The notes under the pieces are model-generated. The model was not told the DNA's origin. It did not search any database and saw nothing but the letters and a program-made list of their open reading frames with translations. From the NCBI GenBank assembly GCA_021151835.1, contig JAGKWO010000008.1:62001-126000 (forward strand): a stretch of DNA of 64,000 nt. The letters are read 5' to 3'. This stretch comes from Gammaproteobacteria bacterium. Its GTDB lineage: Bacteria > Pseudomonadota > Gammaproteobacteria > Pseudomonadales > Cellvibrionaceae. The position numbers were made by a program, and so were the translations under genes. Positions 39,238 through 48,473 of the stretch are shown in pieces (within the stretch, counting starts at the first letter, position 1; the number at the start of each line of letters is the position of its first letter).

Positions 39238-41043
39238 ATGAATTCCCCCCTGCAGATTTTAAATTCCATTTTTGGTTACCACGAATTCCGTGGCCCGCAA
39301 GCGGCGGTCATTGAGGCCCTGATTAGCGGCGATGATGTCCTGGTATTGATGCCAACGGGCGGTGGTAAATCCCTGTGCTACCAGATTCCGGCGCTGGTGC
39401 GCGACGGTGTGGGAATTGTGATTTCCCCGCTGATTGCGTTGATGCAGGATCAGGTTAGCGCGTTGCGTGAACTGGGCGTGCGCGCGGGATTTTTAAATTC
39501 GACTTTGTCGTCACAGGAATGGTGGCAAACCGAATCTGCCTTGCAACGCGGCGAACTGGATTTGTTATATATCGCACCGGAGCGATTGATCCAGCCGCGC
39601 ACCATTGAATTATTACACTCGCTGAAAATTTCCCTGTTTGCCATTGATGAAGCCCATTGCGTATCGCAATGGGGCCACGATTTCCGCGCGGATTATTTAA
39701 AGCTGGATTTATTGCAGCGCGAATTTCCGCAAGTACCGCGCATTGCGTTAACCGCCACCGCCGATTTGCGCACCCGCGATGAAATTGTTGCGCGCTTGCA
39801 ATTGCAAAAAGCGCAGCAATTTATCAGCGGTTTTGATCGACCGAATATCCAATACCGGATTGCGCAAAAAAATAATCCCAAGATCCAGTTGATGCGTTTT
39901 CTGCGCGAAGAGCAAGCGGGAAATTCGGGGATTGTTTATTGTTTGTCGCGCAATAAAGTTGAACAAATTGCGGATTGGTTAACCAGTGAAGGATTCAATG
40001 CCCTGCCTTATCACGCGGGCCTGCCTGCCACTACCCGGCAGCAACACCAGGAACGGTTCCTGCGCGACGATAATATTATTATGGTGGCGACTATCGCATT
40101 CGGGATGGGTATTGATAAACCCGATGTGCGTTTTGTTGCGCACCTGGATTTACCAAAAAGTATCGAAGCCTACTACCAGGAAACCGGCCGCGCGGGGCGC
40201 GACGGTGAACCCGCTACCACGTTGTTGTTATACGGTTTGGACGATGTGGTAAAGCTGCGGCAGATGATGGCGCAAAGCGAAGGCAACGAAGAATTCAAAC
40301 GCAACGAGCAACAGCGTTTGAACGCGATGTTGGGTTTGTGTGAAATCACTTCTTGCCGGCGAGTAAGTTTGCTGCGTTATTTTGGCGATAATCCCACACA
40401 CGCGTGCGGCAATTGTGATTGCTGTTTAACGCCACCGCAAACCTGGGATGCGACCGAAGCGGTGCAAATGGCGCTGTCCTGTGTGTATCGCACCGGCCAA
40501 CGCTTTGGTGCGGGCCATGTGATTGATGTATTGCGCGGTAGCAATAACGAAAAAATCCTTTCCTTCGATCATCACAAATTAACTACCTACGGCATTGGCA
40601 AACATTTAAGTGTGGACGAATGGAAATCCATTTTCCGCCAGTTGGTTGCGCGCGGTTTGCTCGATGTGAATAGCGATGGTTTTGGTGGGTTGTTATTGAA
40701 TGAAACCTGCCGCACCTATTTGCGCGGCGACGAAAAAATACATCTGCGCCGCGATATTAAATTGGCTGTCAGCTCACCGCGCAAAGCAAATTTATCAAAG
40801 GCCATCGAAGCAGAAGATCAATCGCTGTGGAATGCGCTGCGCTCCTGCCGCAAGCGTTTGGCGGAAGAACAAGGCGTGCCGCCCTACGTTATTTTCCACG
40901 ATGCCACCTTGCGCGAAATGCTGGAGTTCCGCCCGCTTACACCGGAACAGTTACGCAATATCACCGGTGTGGGTGAAAGCAAATTGAAACGTTTTGGTGA
41001 AGAGTTTTTAGCGGTGCTGCGCGAAGCGGAATACAGCGCGTAA
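39238..41043 (+). CDS. recQ: ATP-dependent DNA helicase RecQ
   Basis: 601 residues, the normal length. Superfamily 2 helicase motifs: LMPTGGGKSLCYQ (Walker A), FAIDEAHCVSQWGHDFR (DEAH and aromatic loop), ALTATAD (III), IVYCLSRNKVEQIADWL (IV), VATIAFGMGIDKPDVR (V), and QETGRAGRDG (VI). The zinc-binding Cys set (CEITSCRR, then CGNCDCC), the winged helix and a C-terminal HRDC domain (RKRLAEEQGVPPYVIFHDATLREM) follow. It unwinds DNA in recombination and fork repair. Single gene with AAGGA upstream. Confidence 0.97.
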   Translation: MNSPLQILNSIFGYHEFRGPQAAVIEALISGDDVLVLMPTGGGKSLCYQIPALVRDGVGIVISPLIALMQDQVSALRELGVRAGFLNSTLSSQEWWQTESALQRGELDLLYIAPERLIQPRTIELLHSLKISLFAIDEAHCVSQWGHDFRADYLKLDLLQREFPQVPRIALTATADLRTRDEIVARLQLQKAQQFISGFDRPNIQYRIAQKNNPKIQLMRFLREEQAGNSGIVYCLSRNKVEQIADWLTSEGFNALPYHAGLPATTRQQHQERFLRDDNIIMVATIAFGMGIDKPDVRFVAHLDLPKSIEAYYQETGRAGRDGEPATTLLLYGLDDVVKLRQMMAQSEGNEEFKRNEQQRLNAMLGLCEITSCRRVSLLRYFGDNPTHACGNCDCCLTPPQTWDATEAVQMALSCVYRTGQRFGAGHVIDVLRGSNNEKILSFDHHKLTTYGIGKHLSVDEWKSIFRQLVARGLLDVNSDGFGGLLLNETCRTYLRGDEKIHLRRDIKLAVSSPRKANLSKAIEAEDQSLWNALRSCRKRLAEEQGVPPYVIFHDATLREMLEFRPLTPEQLRNITGVGESKLKRFGEEFLAVLREAEYSA

Positions 41044-41233
41044 TTTGGTTATTGCGGCGCCCCTTAAGGTTCATAGTTTAAACTGATCAGCGTTTTGTTG
41101 AAGCGCTTTTTTCTTTGCCCCTAGAATTCGCGCCTTTGGATTTCCGGTATACCCATGTGTTGCTGGTATAACAAAGGCTTGCGTGGTCCTACGCAATAAT
41201 AGAACACGCAAATCATAAAAAAGAGGCGCAGCG

Positions 41234-42745
41234 ATGAAGACAAATAAGATCAAGCGAGTGGTCATTGCCGGTGGCGGTACGTCGGGCTGGGTAACCGCAG
41301 CCCTGATGTCCCGCCAGTTGGGCAAGGTGCTCGACATTACCCTGGTTGAGTCCGAAGAGATCGGCACTATCGGTGTGGGCGAATCCACTGTGCCACCCAT
41401 GCGCGCCTTTAATAAAATCATGGGTATTGATGAGCAGGAATTCATGCGCGAGACGGCGGCTACCTTCAAGCTGGGCATCTGGTTTGAAAACTGGGGCCTT
41501 AAGGGTGACAAGTACATCCATCCTTTCGGCGTTACCGGCCAGCCGTCCTGGACCTGTGAATTTCATCATTTCTGGCTGCGCAGCCAGCAAATGGGCCGCA
41601 ACGATGAACTGGGTGAATACTGTGTAGAGTGGTTGGCCGCACATCAGGACAAGTTTTTCACCCGCCCTGATTCCAAACTCAACTTTGCCTACCACATAGA
41701 TGCAGCGCTCTATGCAAAATTTCTGCGCAAGATATCGGAGGGCTATGGCGTCAAGCGCGTTGAAGGCAAGATAGAACACATTAACCAGCACCCTGATTCG
41801 GGTTATATCCAATCCCTGACCCTGGCTTCCGCTGAGGTGATTGAAGGCGATCTGTTTATTGACTGCACAGGCTTTCGTGGGCTGCTCATTGAGCAAACCC
41901 TGCATACCGGTTTTGAAGACTGGTCCCATTGGTTACCGTGCGATACAGCGGTGGCCGTGCAATCGGAAAACGTCGGCCCGGTACAGCCCTACACCAGCGC
42001 TATCGCCCATGATGCCGGTTGGCGGTGGAACATCCCGTTGCAGCATCGCTCTGGCAATGGCTACGTTTTTTGCAGCCGTTATATGTCGGTGGATGAAGCC
42101 ACCAGCCAGTTGCTGGCTGCGGTACCCGGTAAGAAGACACGCGATCCCTGGACCGTCAAGGTTCGCACCGGACGCCGCCGCAAAGCCTGGAACAAGAACT
42201 GCGTGGCCATTGGCCTGGCCGCCGGTTTTGTGGAGCCGCTTGAGGCTACTAGCATCCACGTCATCATGACGACGGCGGCGCGCCTGCTGCAACTGTTTCC
42301 GTTTAATGGCATAGAGCAATCCCTGGTTGACCAGTTTAATAAAGAAACCCGGGAGGAAATTGAGGAAATCCGCGATTTTATCGTGCTCCATTACAACACC
42401 ACGGAGCGGCAAGACACGCCTTTCTGGCGCTACTGCAAAAATATGGAAATACCGGAATCCCTGAAGCATCGCATCCAGCTCTTCAAGGATGTGGGCCATG
42501 TGATTCCCAACACCGGCGGGCTGTTCCGGTTGGATTCCTGGGTGCATGTGTTATTGGGCCAGCGCGTAACGCCACGCCATTACCACGGGGCCGCGGATGC
42601 GATGGACGATGAGCGCCTGCACGCATTCCTCGGCAACTTCAAAACCGGTGTTAAAAACGCCGTGGCAACCATGCCTGGCCATCAGGAGTTCCTTGAGCAA
42701 TATTGCCCGGCGCGGGTAGATGTCTGGGGCAAGCCCAAGGGCTAA
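41234..42745 (+). CDS. Flavin-dependent tryptophan halogenase family protein
   Basis: 503 residues. FAD-binding VVIAGGGTSGWVTAALMS at the start, GVGESTVPPM, Lys79 in FKLGIWFENW at the position of the PrnA catalytic Lys, and W263-x-W265-x-I-P in GWRWNIPL, a motif that blocks monooxygenase chemistry in halogenases. These would use FADH2, chloride and oxygen to halogenate an aromatic substrate. No flavin reductase or biosynthetic cluster is adjacent. Solitary copies occur near TonB receptors in related bacteria, so the true substrate may not be tryptophan. Start has GAGG 8 bases upstream. Confidence 0.9.
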   Translation: MKTNKIKRVVIAGGGTSGWVTAALMSRQLGKVLDITLVESEEIGTIGVGESTVPPMRAFNKIMGIDEQEFMRETAATFKLGIWFENWGLKGDKYIHPFGVTGQPSWTCEFHHFWLRSQQMGRNDELGEYCVEWLAAHQDKFFTRPDSKLNFAYHIDAALYAKFLRKISEGYGVKRVEGKIEHINQHPDSGYIQSLTLASAEVIEGDLFIDCTGFRGLLIEQTLHTGFEDWSHWLPCDTAVAVQSENVGPVQPYTSAIAHDAGWRWNIPLQHRSGNGYVFCSRYMSVDEATSQLLAAVPGKKTRDPWTVKVRTGRRRKAWNKNCVAIGLAAGFVEPLEATSIHVIMTTAARLLQLFPFNGIEQSLVDQFNKETREEIEEIRDFIVLHYNTTERQDTPFWRYCKNMEIPESLKHRIQLFKDVGHVIPNTGGLFRLDSWVHVLLGQRVTPRHYHGAADAMDDERLHAFLGNFKTGVKNAVATMPGHQEFLEQYCPARVDVWGKPKG

Positions 42746-42892
42746 TCAATACGCAAATTCGCGCACAAGGGCGAGGAATTCCTTGCCAAACCGCTCCGGC
42801 TTGCCCTGCCCTTCGAGCCCGGCAGTTGCACGCGGTTTTTGCTATGCCGATGAATCCATTTGTTGCAGCAATTTATAATCAGGAGACAGGCA

Positions 42893-43588
42893 ATGTCAGA
42901 AAATAATCCCTACCAAACTCCGCAAAGTAATTTGCAAGAACTACAGCCACACGAATATTCAATAAATCCTGATTGGACCATTGAAGGCGTCCTTAAAGAA
43001 GCCTGGGAGCTGATCAGCGGTTTCAAGGCAACAGCCTGGGGTGCGCTCCTGATTTACTTGGGCATTACCATCGCCGTGACGATTCCCTTTGAATTCCTGG
43101 GCAAGGATTCGGCGATTATCGGTTTTATTGGCCAGATAATTATTGGCCTGGTGACTTATCCGATCTACGCCGGGATCACTATGCTGGCGATCAGACGCAG
43201 CGTTGGTGCTCCAACCAATGCGTTTATGGTGTTTGATTTTTACTCAAAGATCATGCCGATTTTTTTACTTTATGTACTGATGATGATTTTAATTATGGTC
43301 GGCCTTGTATTGCTGGTGCTACCGGGTATCTATCTGATGGTTGCCTATTCCCTGGCTATACCATTACTGGTGGAAAAAAATATGCGCTTGTGGGACGCAT
43401 TGGAAACATCAAGGAAAATGGTGAGTAAACGCTGGTTCAGTGTGTTCGGGATTTATCTGGTGCTGCTGGTTATTATCGTAATCAGTATGTTGCCATTGGG
43501 TATCGGGTTGATCTGGGCATTTCCGCTTGCGCTGGTAGTTCCGGGCATTATTTATCGCAATATGTTTGGGGTTAAGCAACCGCAATAA
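42893..43588 (+). CDS. Multi-span membrane protein, unknown function
   Basis: 231 residues from the ATG at 42893 (AGGAGA upstream; the in-frame start at 42860 has none). The first 50 residues are soluble (NPYQTPQSNLQELQ); then about five to six hydrophobic spans, e.g. ALLIYLGITIAVTIPFEFLG, FLLYVLMMILIMVGLVLLVL and GIYLVLLVIIVISMLPLGIG. It resembles small DUF975-like or GlpQ-type membrane domain proteins. It ends at a strong terminator shared with the convergent gene. Confidence 0.7.
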   Translation: MSENNPYQTPQSNLQELQPHEYSINPDWTIEGVLKEAWELISGFKATAWGALLIYLGITIAVTIPFEFLGKDSAIIGFIGQIIIGLVTYPIYAGITMLAIRRSVGAPTNAFMVFDFYSKIMPIFLLYVLMMILIMVGLVLLVLPGIYLMVAYSLAIPLLVEKNMRLWDALETSRKMVSKRWFSVFGIYLVLLVIIVISMLPLGIGLIWAFPLALVVPGIIYRNMFGVKQPQ

Positions 43589-43592
43589 GTGA

Positions 43593-43622
43593 AAAACCGG
43601 CCGGAAAATTCCGGCCGGTTTT
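43593..43622. terminator. Bidirectional intrinsic terminator
   Basis: AAAACCGGCCGG and CCGGCCGGTTTT pair as a 12-bp stem around AAAATT, with T runs on both strands. It lies between convergent membrane-protein genes and should end both transcripts. Confidence 0.85.
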
Positions 43623-44391
43623 ATGGTATCGATACAATATTTTTCTGTTGTTGCCGCAATAACCACCCGCCCCATAACAACGCTGCAATAATAATCAGTG
43701 TCCCTAATGCAAAACTTGTTCTGGCAACTGCTTGTGTATGTTCCAGCGCATCCAGCATCGTTAATAAATTACCCCAGTCATGGGATTCCTCACCGCCACC
43801 GCCAACCAGGGGCAACGCGCGATATTGTGCATCAGCGATATAGGGTGATACGTCGATAAAACTTTGCCCGCACCACCACAAGGTAATACTGCCGGCGAAG
43901 GTGTCCTTTTGTTTGAAGACAAATACCAGCGTCAATAAAAATGGCAACAAGACCTGGAATAAACTGCCACCGAGAATCATCATAAAATGGCCGAGTGGCA
44001 TAAACAGGATGTGGCCGAACTCATGGAATGGCAGGTTGATATTGTGCATAAAAGAGCCGCCGATTTTTTCCCAATCGACACCGGCGCTGATAAAATAAAA
44101 TCCCCAGGCCGCAAAGGCACACAATAAAAAAATACGTGAATAAAATGTTTCCTTACTCACTTTTTCCGGAACATATAGGCAGGCGATAACTAATTGCTGG
44201 CGCAATGATAGATCTTCTTCGATTTTAATATTCGTTTCTGCATCGGTATTTTCCGCTGATAAATTTTTTCCTTGCTGGCGTGCGCTAAATTTGCTGTAAA
44301 CAATTCCGCAACGCGGGCAGATATCCGGATGAACCTGTGCATCATGGGCTTGCCGATGGTAATGACATTTGGGGCACAGGCTGGTTGGCAT
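43621..44391 (-). CDS. Membrane protein with zinc-ribbon front and HEFGH motif
   Basis: 256 residues from the ATG at 44391 (a GTG at 44400 is an alternative). The front has two Cys pairs (CPKCHYH, then CPRCGIVYSKF), a zinc ribbon. After a soluble linker there are several membrane spans, and at LPFHEFGHILFMPLGH a metal-binding H-E-x-x-H motif at the start of a span, as in M50 site-2-type proteases. A distal Asp/Glu ligand is not clear. It could be a membrane metalloprotease or a non-catalytic relative. It follows the LysR gene head to tail only loosely. Confidence 0.65.
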   Translation of the reverse strand: MPTSLCPKCHYHRQAHDAQVHPDICPRCGIVYSKFSARQQGKNLSAENTDAETNIKIEEDLSLRQQLVIACLYVPEKVSKETFYSRIFLLCAFAAWGFYFISAGVDWEKIGGSFMHNINLPFHEFGHILFMPLGHFMMILGGSLFQVLLPFLLTLVFVFKQKDTFAGSITLWWCGQSFIDVSPYIADAQYRALPLVGGGGEESHDWGNLLTMLDALEHTQAVARTSFALGTLIIIAALLWGGWLLRQQQKNIVSIP

Positions 44392-44405
44392 GGATAACAC
44401 TCTAT

Positions 44406-45308
44406 TTATTTATCGACATAATCGCTTAATTGTTCGCTGACCCAATCCATAAATACTTGTACGCGCCGCGACAAATTGCGGCGATTGGGATAAAGCAATG
44501 AAACCGGCATAGGTTCTGCGCGCAAGTCTGGCAAAATTTCTACCAATCTTCCCTGCTCTATATATTCCTGTGCACCAATGCGGGGAATTTGGGCGATGCC
44601 AAATCCTGCGAGGCAGGCCGCGCTATAGGCATCGGAATTATTGACGGTGATATTGCCATTCATCGCCAGAAATTTCAGTTCACCATGCCGGATAAATTCA
44701 AACCCCGCCGACTTTGCTCCCAGTGTCGTGACGTAATGCACCAGATGATGATGTGCTAAATCGTCCAATGTCCGGGGCGCGCCACAACGGGCGATATAAG
44801 CAGGGCTCACACAATTCAATAATTCCAGTTTGCCCAATGGCCGCGCGATTAATGAGGAGTCGCCAAGTTTACCCACGCGGATAACACAATCAAAACCCTC
44901 GCGAATGACATCGACGCGGCGATCAGTGCTGCTGATTTCCAGTTGTAATTGCGGATGCTGTGCCAGGAACTCAGGCAAGCGCGGCAACAGGCGATTTTTA
45001 GCCATGCCATGGGGCATATCAACACGCAAACGCCCGGTCAGGTTACTGGCGCCTTGCTGGAACAACCCTTCCAGGTCATCCATGTCGGCCAGTAGATCCT
45101 TGCTGCGTTCGTAAAAAATCTGGCCATCCAGCGTGAGCTGTACACGCCGGGTAGTGCGATGCAGCAAGCGCGTACCCAACAGGCTTTCCAGTTGCTGCAC
45201 GCCAGTGGAAATGCTGGCTTTGGGCAGGCCCAGGCTATCGGCCGCTTTGGTGAAGCTGGCGAGCTCGGCCACCCGTACGAAGATCTGCATGGCATCCAAT
45301 CGATTCAT
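44406..45308 (-). CDS. LysR-family transcriptional regulator
   Basis: 300 residues. Helix-turn-helix at the front (MQIFVRVAELASFTKAADSLGLPKASISTGVQQLESLLGTRLLHRTTRRV), then the effector domain. It belongs to the large group related to E. coli DmlR/AaeR. It is divergent from the short-chain dehydrogenase gene, whose start is 128 bases away on the plus strand, and most likely controls it. The intergenic region contains the dyad-rich AT stretch typical for LysR sites. Confidence 0.9.
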   Translation of the reverse strand: MNRLDAMQIFVRVAELASFTKAADSLGLPKASISTGVQQLESLLGTRLLHRTTRRVQLTLDGQIFYERSKDLLADMDDLEGLFQQGASNLTGRLRVDMPHGMAKNRLLPRLPEFLAQHPQLQLEISSTDRRVDVIREGFDCVIRVGKLGDSSLIARPLGKLELLNCVSPAYIARCGAPRTLDDLAHHHLVHYVTTLGAKSAGFEFIRHGELKFLAMNGNITVNNSDAYSAACLAGFGIAQIPRIGAQEYIEQGRLVEILPDLRAEPMPVSLLYPNRRNLSRRVQVFMDWVSEQLSDYVDK

Positions 45309-45436
45309 TAAAGATATCCATTGTTCGGATTATGTGAACAGTCTAATCATTATTTGTGGATTTATCGAAAAATAATCGAGCAATAAACTGGCCTTACTTA
45401 ACCAATTGATCAATCGCACCGACAAGAGAGGCAGTT

Positions 45437-46192
45437 ATGAGCAAGATTGCAGTAGTGACCGGCGGCAGCCGTGGGCTGGGTAAAAACACCGTATTGGCGT
45501 TGGCCAGAGACGGGGTGGATGTGGTACTGACCTATAACAGTAAACAGGCGGAAGCCGAGGCGGTTGTTGCCGAGGTGCAGGCCCTGGGAGGGAAAGCGGC
45601 GGCCCTGCAACTGGATGTGGGCAATAGTAAACGTTTTGGCGCATTTGCGGAGCAACTGGCAGGCATTCTGGACGCGCACTGGCAACGTAAGGATTTTGAT
45701 TTTTTAATAAACAATGCGGGAATTGGTGTGCATGCGAGCTTTGCAGAAACCACCGAAGAACAATTTGATTTGCTGATGAATATCCATCTCAAGGGAACAT
45801 TTTTCCTCACCCAGACACTATTACCGCTGATTAAAAATGGCGGGCGGATTGTGAATATATCCACGGGCCTCGCGCGTTTTTGTTATCCCGGTTATTCCGC
45901 CTACGCGGCGATGAAAGGCGGTATTGAAGTATTGAGCCGCTATATGGCGAAAGAATTGGGTGCGCGCGGTATTGCGGTGAATGTGGTCGCGCCGGGCGCA
46001 ATTGAAACGGATTTTGGGGGCGGCAATGTGCGCGACAACGAACAACTCAACCAGCAAATTGCATCTTATACCGCATTGGGCCGCGTGGGATTACCGGATG
46101 ATATCGGGCCGGCAATTGCGTCGCTGTTATCAGCGAGCAATCGCTGGATTAACGCCCAGCGAATTGAAATTTCCGGTGGCATGATGTTGTGA
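45437..46192 (+). CDS. Short-chain dehydrogenase/reductase
   Basis: 251 residues of the classical SDR family. NAD(P) motif VVTGGSRGLGKNTVLAL at residues 6-22, NNAGIG, the catalytic Ser in IVNISTGLA, and Y-x-x-x-K in YSAYAAMKGG, then the PGAIETDFGG loop. The Ser-Tyr-Lys triad is intact. It is probably a 3-oxoacyl-reductase-like or aldehyde/ketone reductase; the substrate is unknown. It is controlled presumably by the divergent LysR. AGAGAGGC lies before the ATG. Confidence 0.9.
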   Translation: MSKIAVVTGGSRGLGKNTVLALARDGVDVVLTYNSKQAEAEAVVAEVQALGGKAAALQLDVGNSKRFGAFAEQLAGILDAHWQRKDFDFLINNAGIGVHASFAETTEEQFDLLMNIHLKGTFFLTQTLLPLIKNGGRIVNISTGLARFCYPGYSAYAAMKGGIEVLSRYMAKELGARGIAVNVVAPGAIETDFGGGNVRDNEQLNQQIASYTALGRVGLPDDIGPAIASLLSASNRWINAQRIEISGGMML

Positions 46193-46243
46193 TTATTGGA
46201 ATCGGCCAGCGCAAATGAATTGCGGCGACAAGGATGGTCGCGA

Positions 46244-47233
46244 TTAATATTCCAGTAAAAAACGGCGCAGGTTTAGCACCCGGCCACGTTTAATATATTC
46301 CCAGCACATGCGCGGTTTGTCCCACTGGATATGGTTAAGGAAATGCTGGCGGTAAATGCTCATATCCGGTCTTTTATTGCCGGATATTTTGCGCAATTCG
46401 GTGCTCACAAAAATATGGGTACGCACGCAAAAATGTGCAAACGTGAAGCGTGCATCAGCGGAAAGATGCGGATGTTTTTCCAGCCATAACGCTAGTACGC
46501 CTTTTGAGGCAACGGACATATCATCAATTTTTTTCTGGTTAGGTTTGGACAAAATACTGCCGTCACGCTGGCGATAGGCAATCCAGGGTTGCCGTACATA
46601 AATATAATTTTTCACGCGCAAACACAGGCGCGGTGTGACAACTACATCCTCCAGCAAGCGCCCTTCGGGAAAACGCAAATCAGCGCCCCACAGCGCGCGC
46701 CGTGAAATTTTTGACCAGATGTGCAATCGGCGCTTTTGATAAATACCTTCAAATAATTTTATCGGATCAGTCATTAAAACCTGGCTGGCTCCGGGGAATG
46801 TGATGATATGGCGTTCAGCGCGGGAATAATGTTTTAACTTGCGTGTACTGCGCAACACACTGTAATCGCACAGCACCATATCGGGATGATGCTCGCCAAT
46901 TAACGCGTACAAGGATTGGATTGCATCGTTATTTAATTTGTCATCCGAATCGATGAACCATACATAATCACCGCTGGCTGCATCCAGCAAGCTATTGCGC
47001 GCTGCGCTCAGCCCGCGGTTATGCGGGTGCTGCAATATTTTAATTGGCACCAGCGAGTTTTGTGCGAAGTCTTGCAGGATAGCGAGTGAGTTATCGGTGG
47101 AGCAATCATCCACCGCAATGATTTCTATTCCGGGAATGGCTTGCAACACAATCGATTCGAGGCATTCCACTACATAGTCTGCAACGTTGTAAACCGGAAT
47201 TAAAACGCTGAGCCAGGGTTTGTAGGTACGCAT
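46244..47233 (-). CDS. Family 2 glycosyltransferase
   Basis: 329 residues from the ATG at 47233. The GT-A domain opens WLSVLIPVYNVADYVVECLESIV, then IIAVDDCSTDNS, NRGLSAARNSLLDAA and YVWFIDSDD, the D-x-D that binds the nucleotide-sugar and metal. The second half is helical and basic and ends with RGRVLNLRRFLLEY. It begins 10 bases after the stop of the upstream GT4-like gene, so the pair is one transcript. It probably adds sugars to a surface glycan. Confidence 0.9.
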   Translation of the reverse strand: MRTYKPWLSVLIPVYNVADYVVECLESIVLQAIPGIEIIAVDDCSTDNSLAILQDFAQNSLVPIKILQHPHNRGLSAARNSLLDAASGDYVWFIDSDDKLNNDAIQSLYALIGEHHPDMVLCDYSVLRSTRKLKHYSRAERHIITFPGASQVLMTDPIKLFEGIYQKRRLHIWSKISRRALWGADLRFPEGRLLEDVVVTPRLCLRVKNYIYVRQPWIAYRQRDGSILSKPNQKKIDDMSVASKGVLALWLEKHPHLSADARFTFAHFCVRTHIFVSTELRKISGNKRPDMSIYRQHFLNHIQWDKPRMCWEYIKRGRVLNLRRFLLEY

Positions 47234-47243
47234 AGAAAAGTCA

Positions 47244-48254
47244 TTATGTTCCTGTGACTGCGAGATACATGTCCGTGTAGGCCTTATGCATGTGCGGCAA
47301 GGAAAAATTTTCTTGCGCACGCACACGTGCCTGACGCGCCAGTTGTTGGGCATAGCTGGAATTTTGTAACAGGTTTTCCAGTTTTTCGGCCAGCAATTCG
47401 GGCGAATCGCTGGTGAATAAAATACCATCATTTCCATGCCGGATCAGCGATGGTGTCCGTGCGGGAGTGATACCCAGGGTGGCACAACCCGCCGCCATCG
47501 CCTGGGCGACAAGTATAGGGTTTTTATCCGGGTTGCCAATGACGCAGAGTTGATGATGCATTAATAAAAAAGGCAAATTGCCACAATGCGATGTGATCCG
47601 CAGTTGTTTGTCCAAACCCAGGGCGTAGCCCAATTGTTGCGCCGCCTCTTGCGCTTTGCGCGTGCCGGGCCCCGTTAAAAAAACCCGTGGCGATAACCGT
47701 TTTTCGCGCAGGCACGCCAATGCGCGGATTAATTGCAAATGGAACTGGTCGGTAAAACCGCTGGGCATAATAATGCCGGGGATGCGCAAATCCAGGGGGA
47801 CTTCATCGGCTTTGCTAAATTGATTCAGGTCGATGCTGTAGGGAATTTGTTTACGCAGTTGCTCATTGATATGAATCACCCTGGCTGTGCCGGCCTGCAA
47901 ACTGGCGTAGCGACACCAGGCAGTATTGTGTTCACTGTGAATGAATACGGCGTCGGGCTGGTAATGGCGACAAAGGCGATAAAATTCGTAGGTGCGGCCG
48001 ATGGTCGACCAGCTTTCCATTTGTTTGAATAGCGTGCCTTCAATGTCCCTGCGCCTGCCATTATTGAAGGCTTGGTCCAGCACCAGCATGGCTTTTACTT
48101 GAGGGACGTTTTCGGCAGAGCGAACCAGTTTAACTACGGCCGGTTGTATAGCCTGTGAATCATCTGCAACAAAATGGATTAAGCGTAACGGGCGCTGTAC
48201 TGGCCCATGGGCGGGAAGATGGCCACTGCCGGGAACGTGCAACTCTGGGGTCAT
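47244..48254 (-). CDS. GT-B fold glycosyltransferase (family 4-like)
   Basis: 336 residues. The front domain is short and diverged (PLRLIHFVADDSQAIQPAVVKLV). The back half has the usual GT4 pattern: PGIIMPSGFTDQFHLQLIRALACL, RVFLTGPGTRK, then GNPDKNPILVAQAMAAGCATLG and GNDGILFTSDSPELLAEKLENLL, although the E-x7-E motif is altered (NPDKNPILVAQ in place of a first Glu). So donor binding may differ from classical GT4 enzymes. First gene of a two-gene unit with the GT2 gene. Confidence 0.8.
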   Translation of the reverse strand: MTPELHVPGSGHLPAHGPVQRPLRLIHFVADDSQAIQPAVVKLVRSAENVPQVKAMLVLDQAFNNGRRRDIEGTLFKQMESWSTIGRTYEFYRLCRHYQPDAVFIHSEHNTAWCRYASLQAGTARVIHINEQLRKQIPYSIDLNQFSKADEVPLDLRIPGIIMPSGFTDQFHLQLIRALACLREKRLSPRVFLTGPGTRKAQEAAQQLGYALGLDKQLRITSHCGNLPFLLMHHQLCVIGNPDKNPILVAQAMAAGCATLGITPARTPSLIRHGNDGILFTSDSPELLAEKLENLLQNSSYAQQLARQARVRAQENFSLPHMHKAYTDMYLAVTGT

Positions 48255-48390
48255 GAGCAGTTATCACCTTGCTTGGAATTCGAGCGAGTCCTGAGACATA
48301 GGTGACAAGTATAAAAATGAGAAGTTTGCCGAGTTGTGAAACTTTGTTCATTTTTGTGAAAAAAGGTGCAAATAAATCCGCAGTTGGCGC

Positions 48391-48417
48391 ATAAAAAATG
48401 CGCCCTTGCGGGCGCAT
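48391..48417 (-). terminator. Intrinsic terminator after the S9 peptidase gene
   Basis: ATGCGCCC (48398-48405) and GGGCGCAT (48410-48417) around TTGC, followed on the minus strand by six T residues. It ends the S9 peptidase transcript before the glycosyltransferase pair begins. The rest of the 220-bp gap holds the glycosyltransferase promoter region. Confidence 0.85.
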
Positions 48418-48473
48418 CATCAAGCGGGTGAATCCGCAGAACAAGTTAACTGTTTTATCGCGGTAGATTTTTT

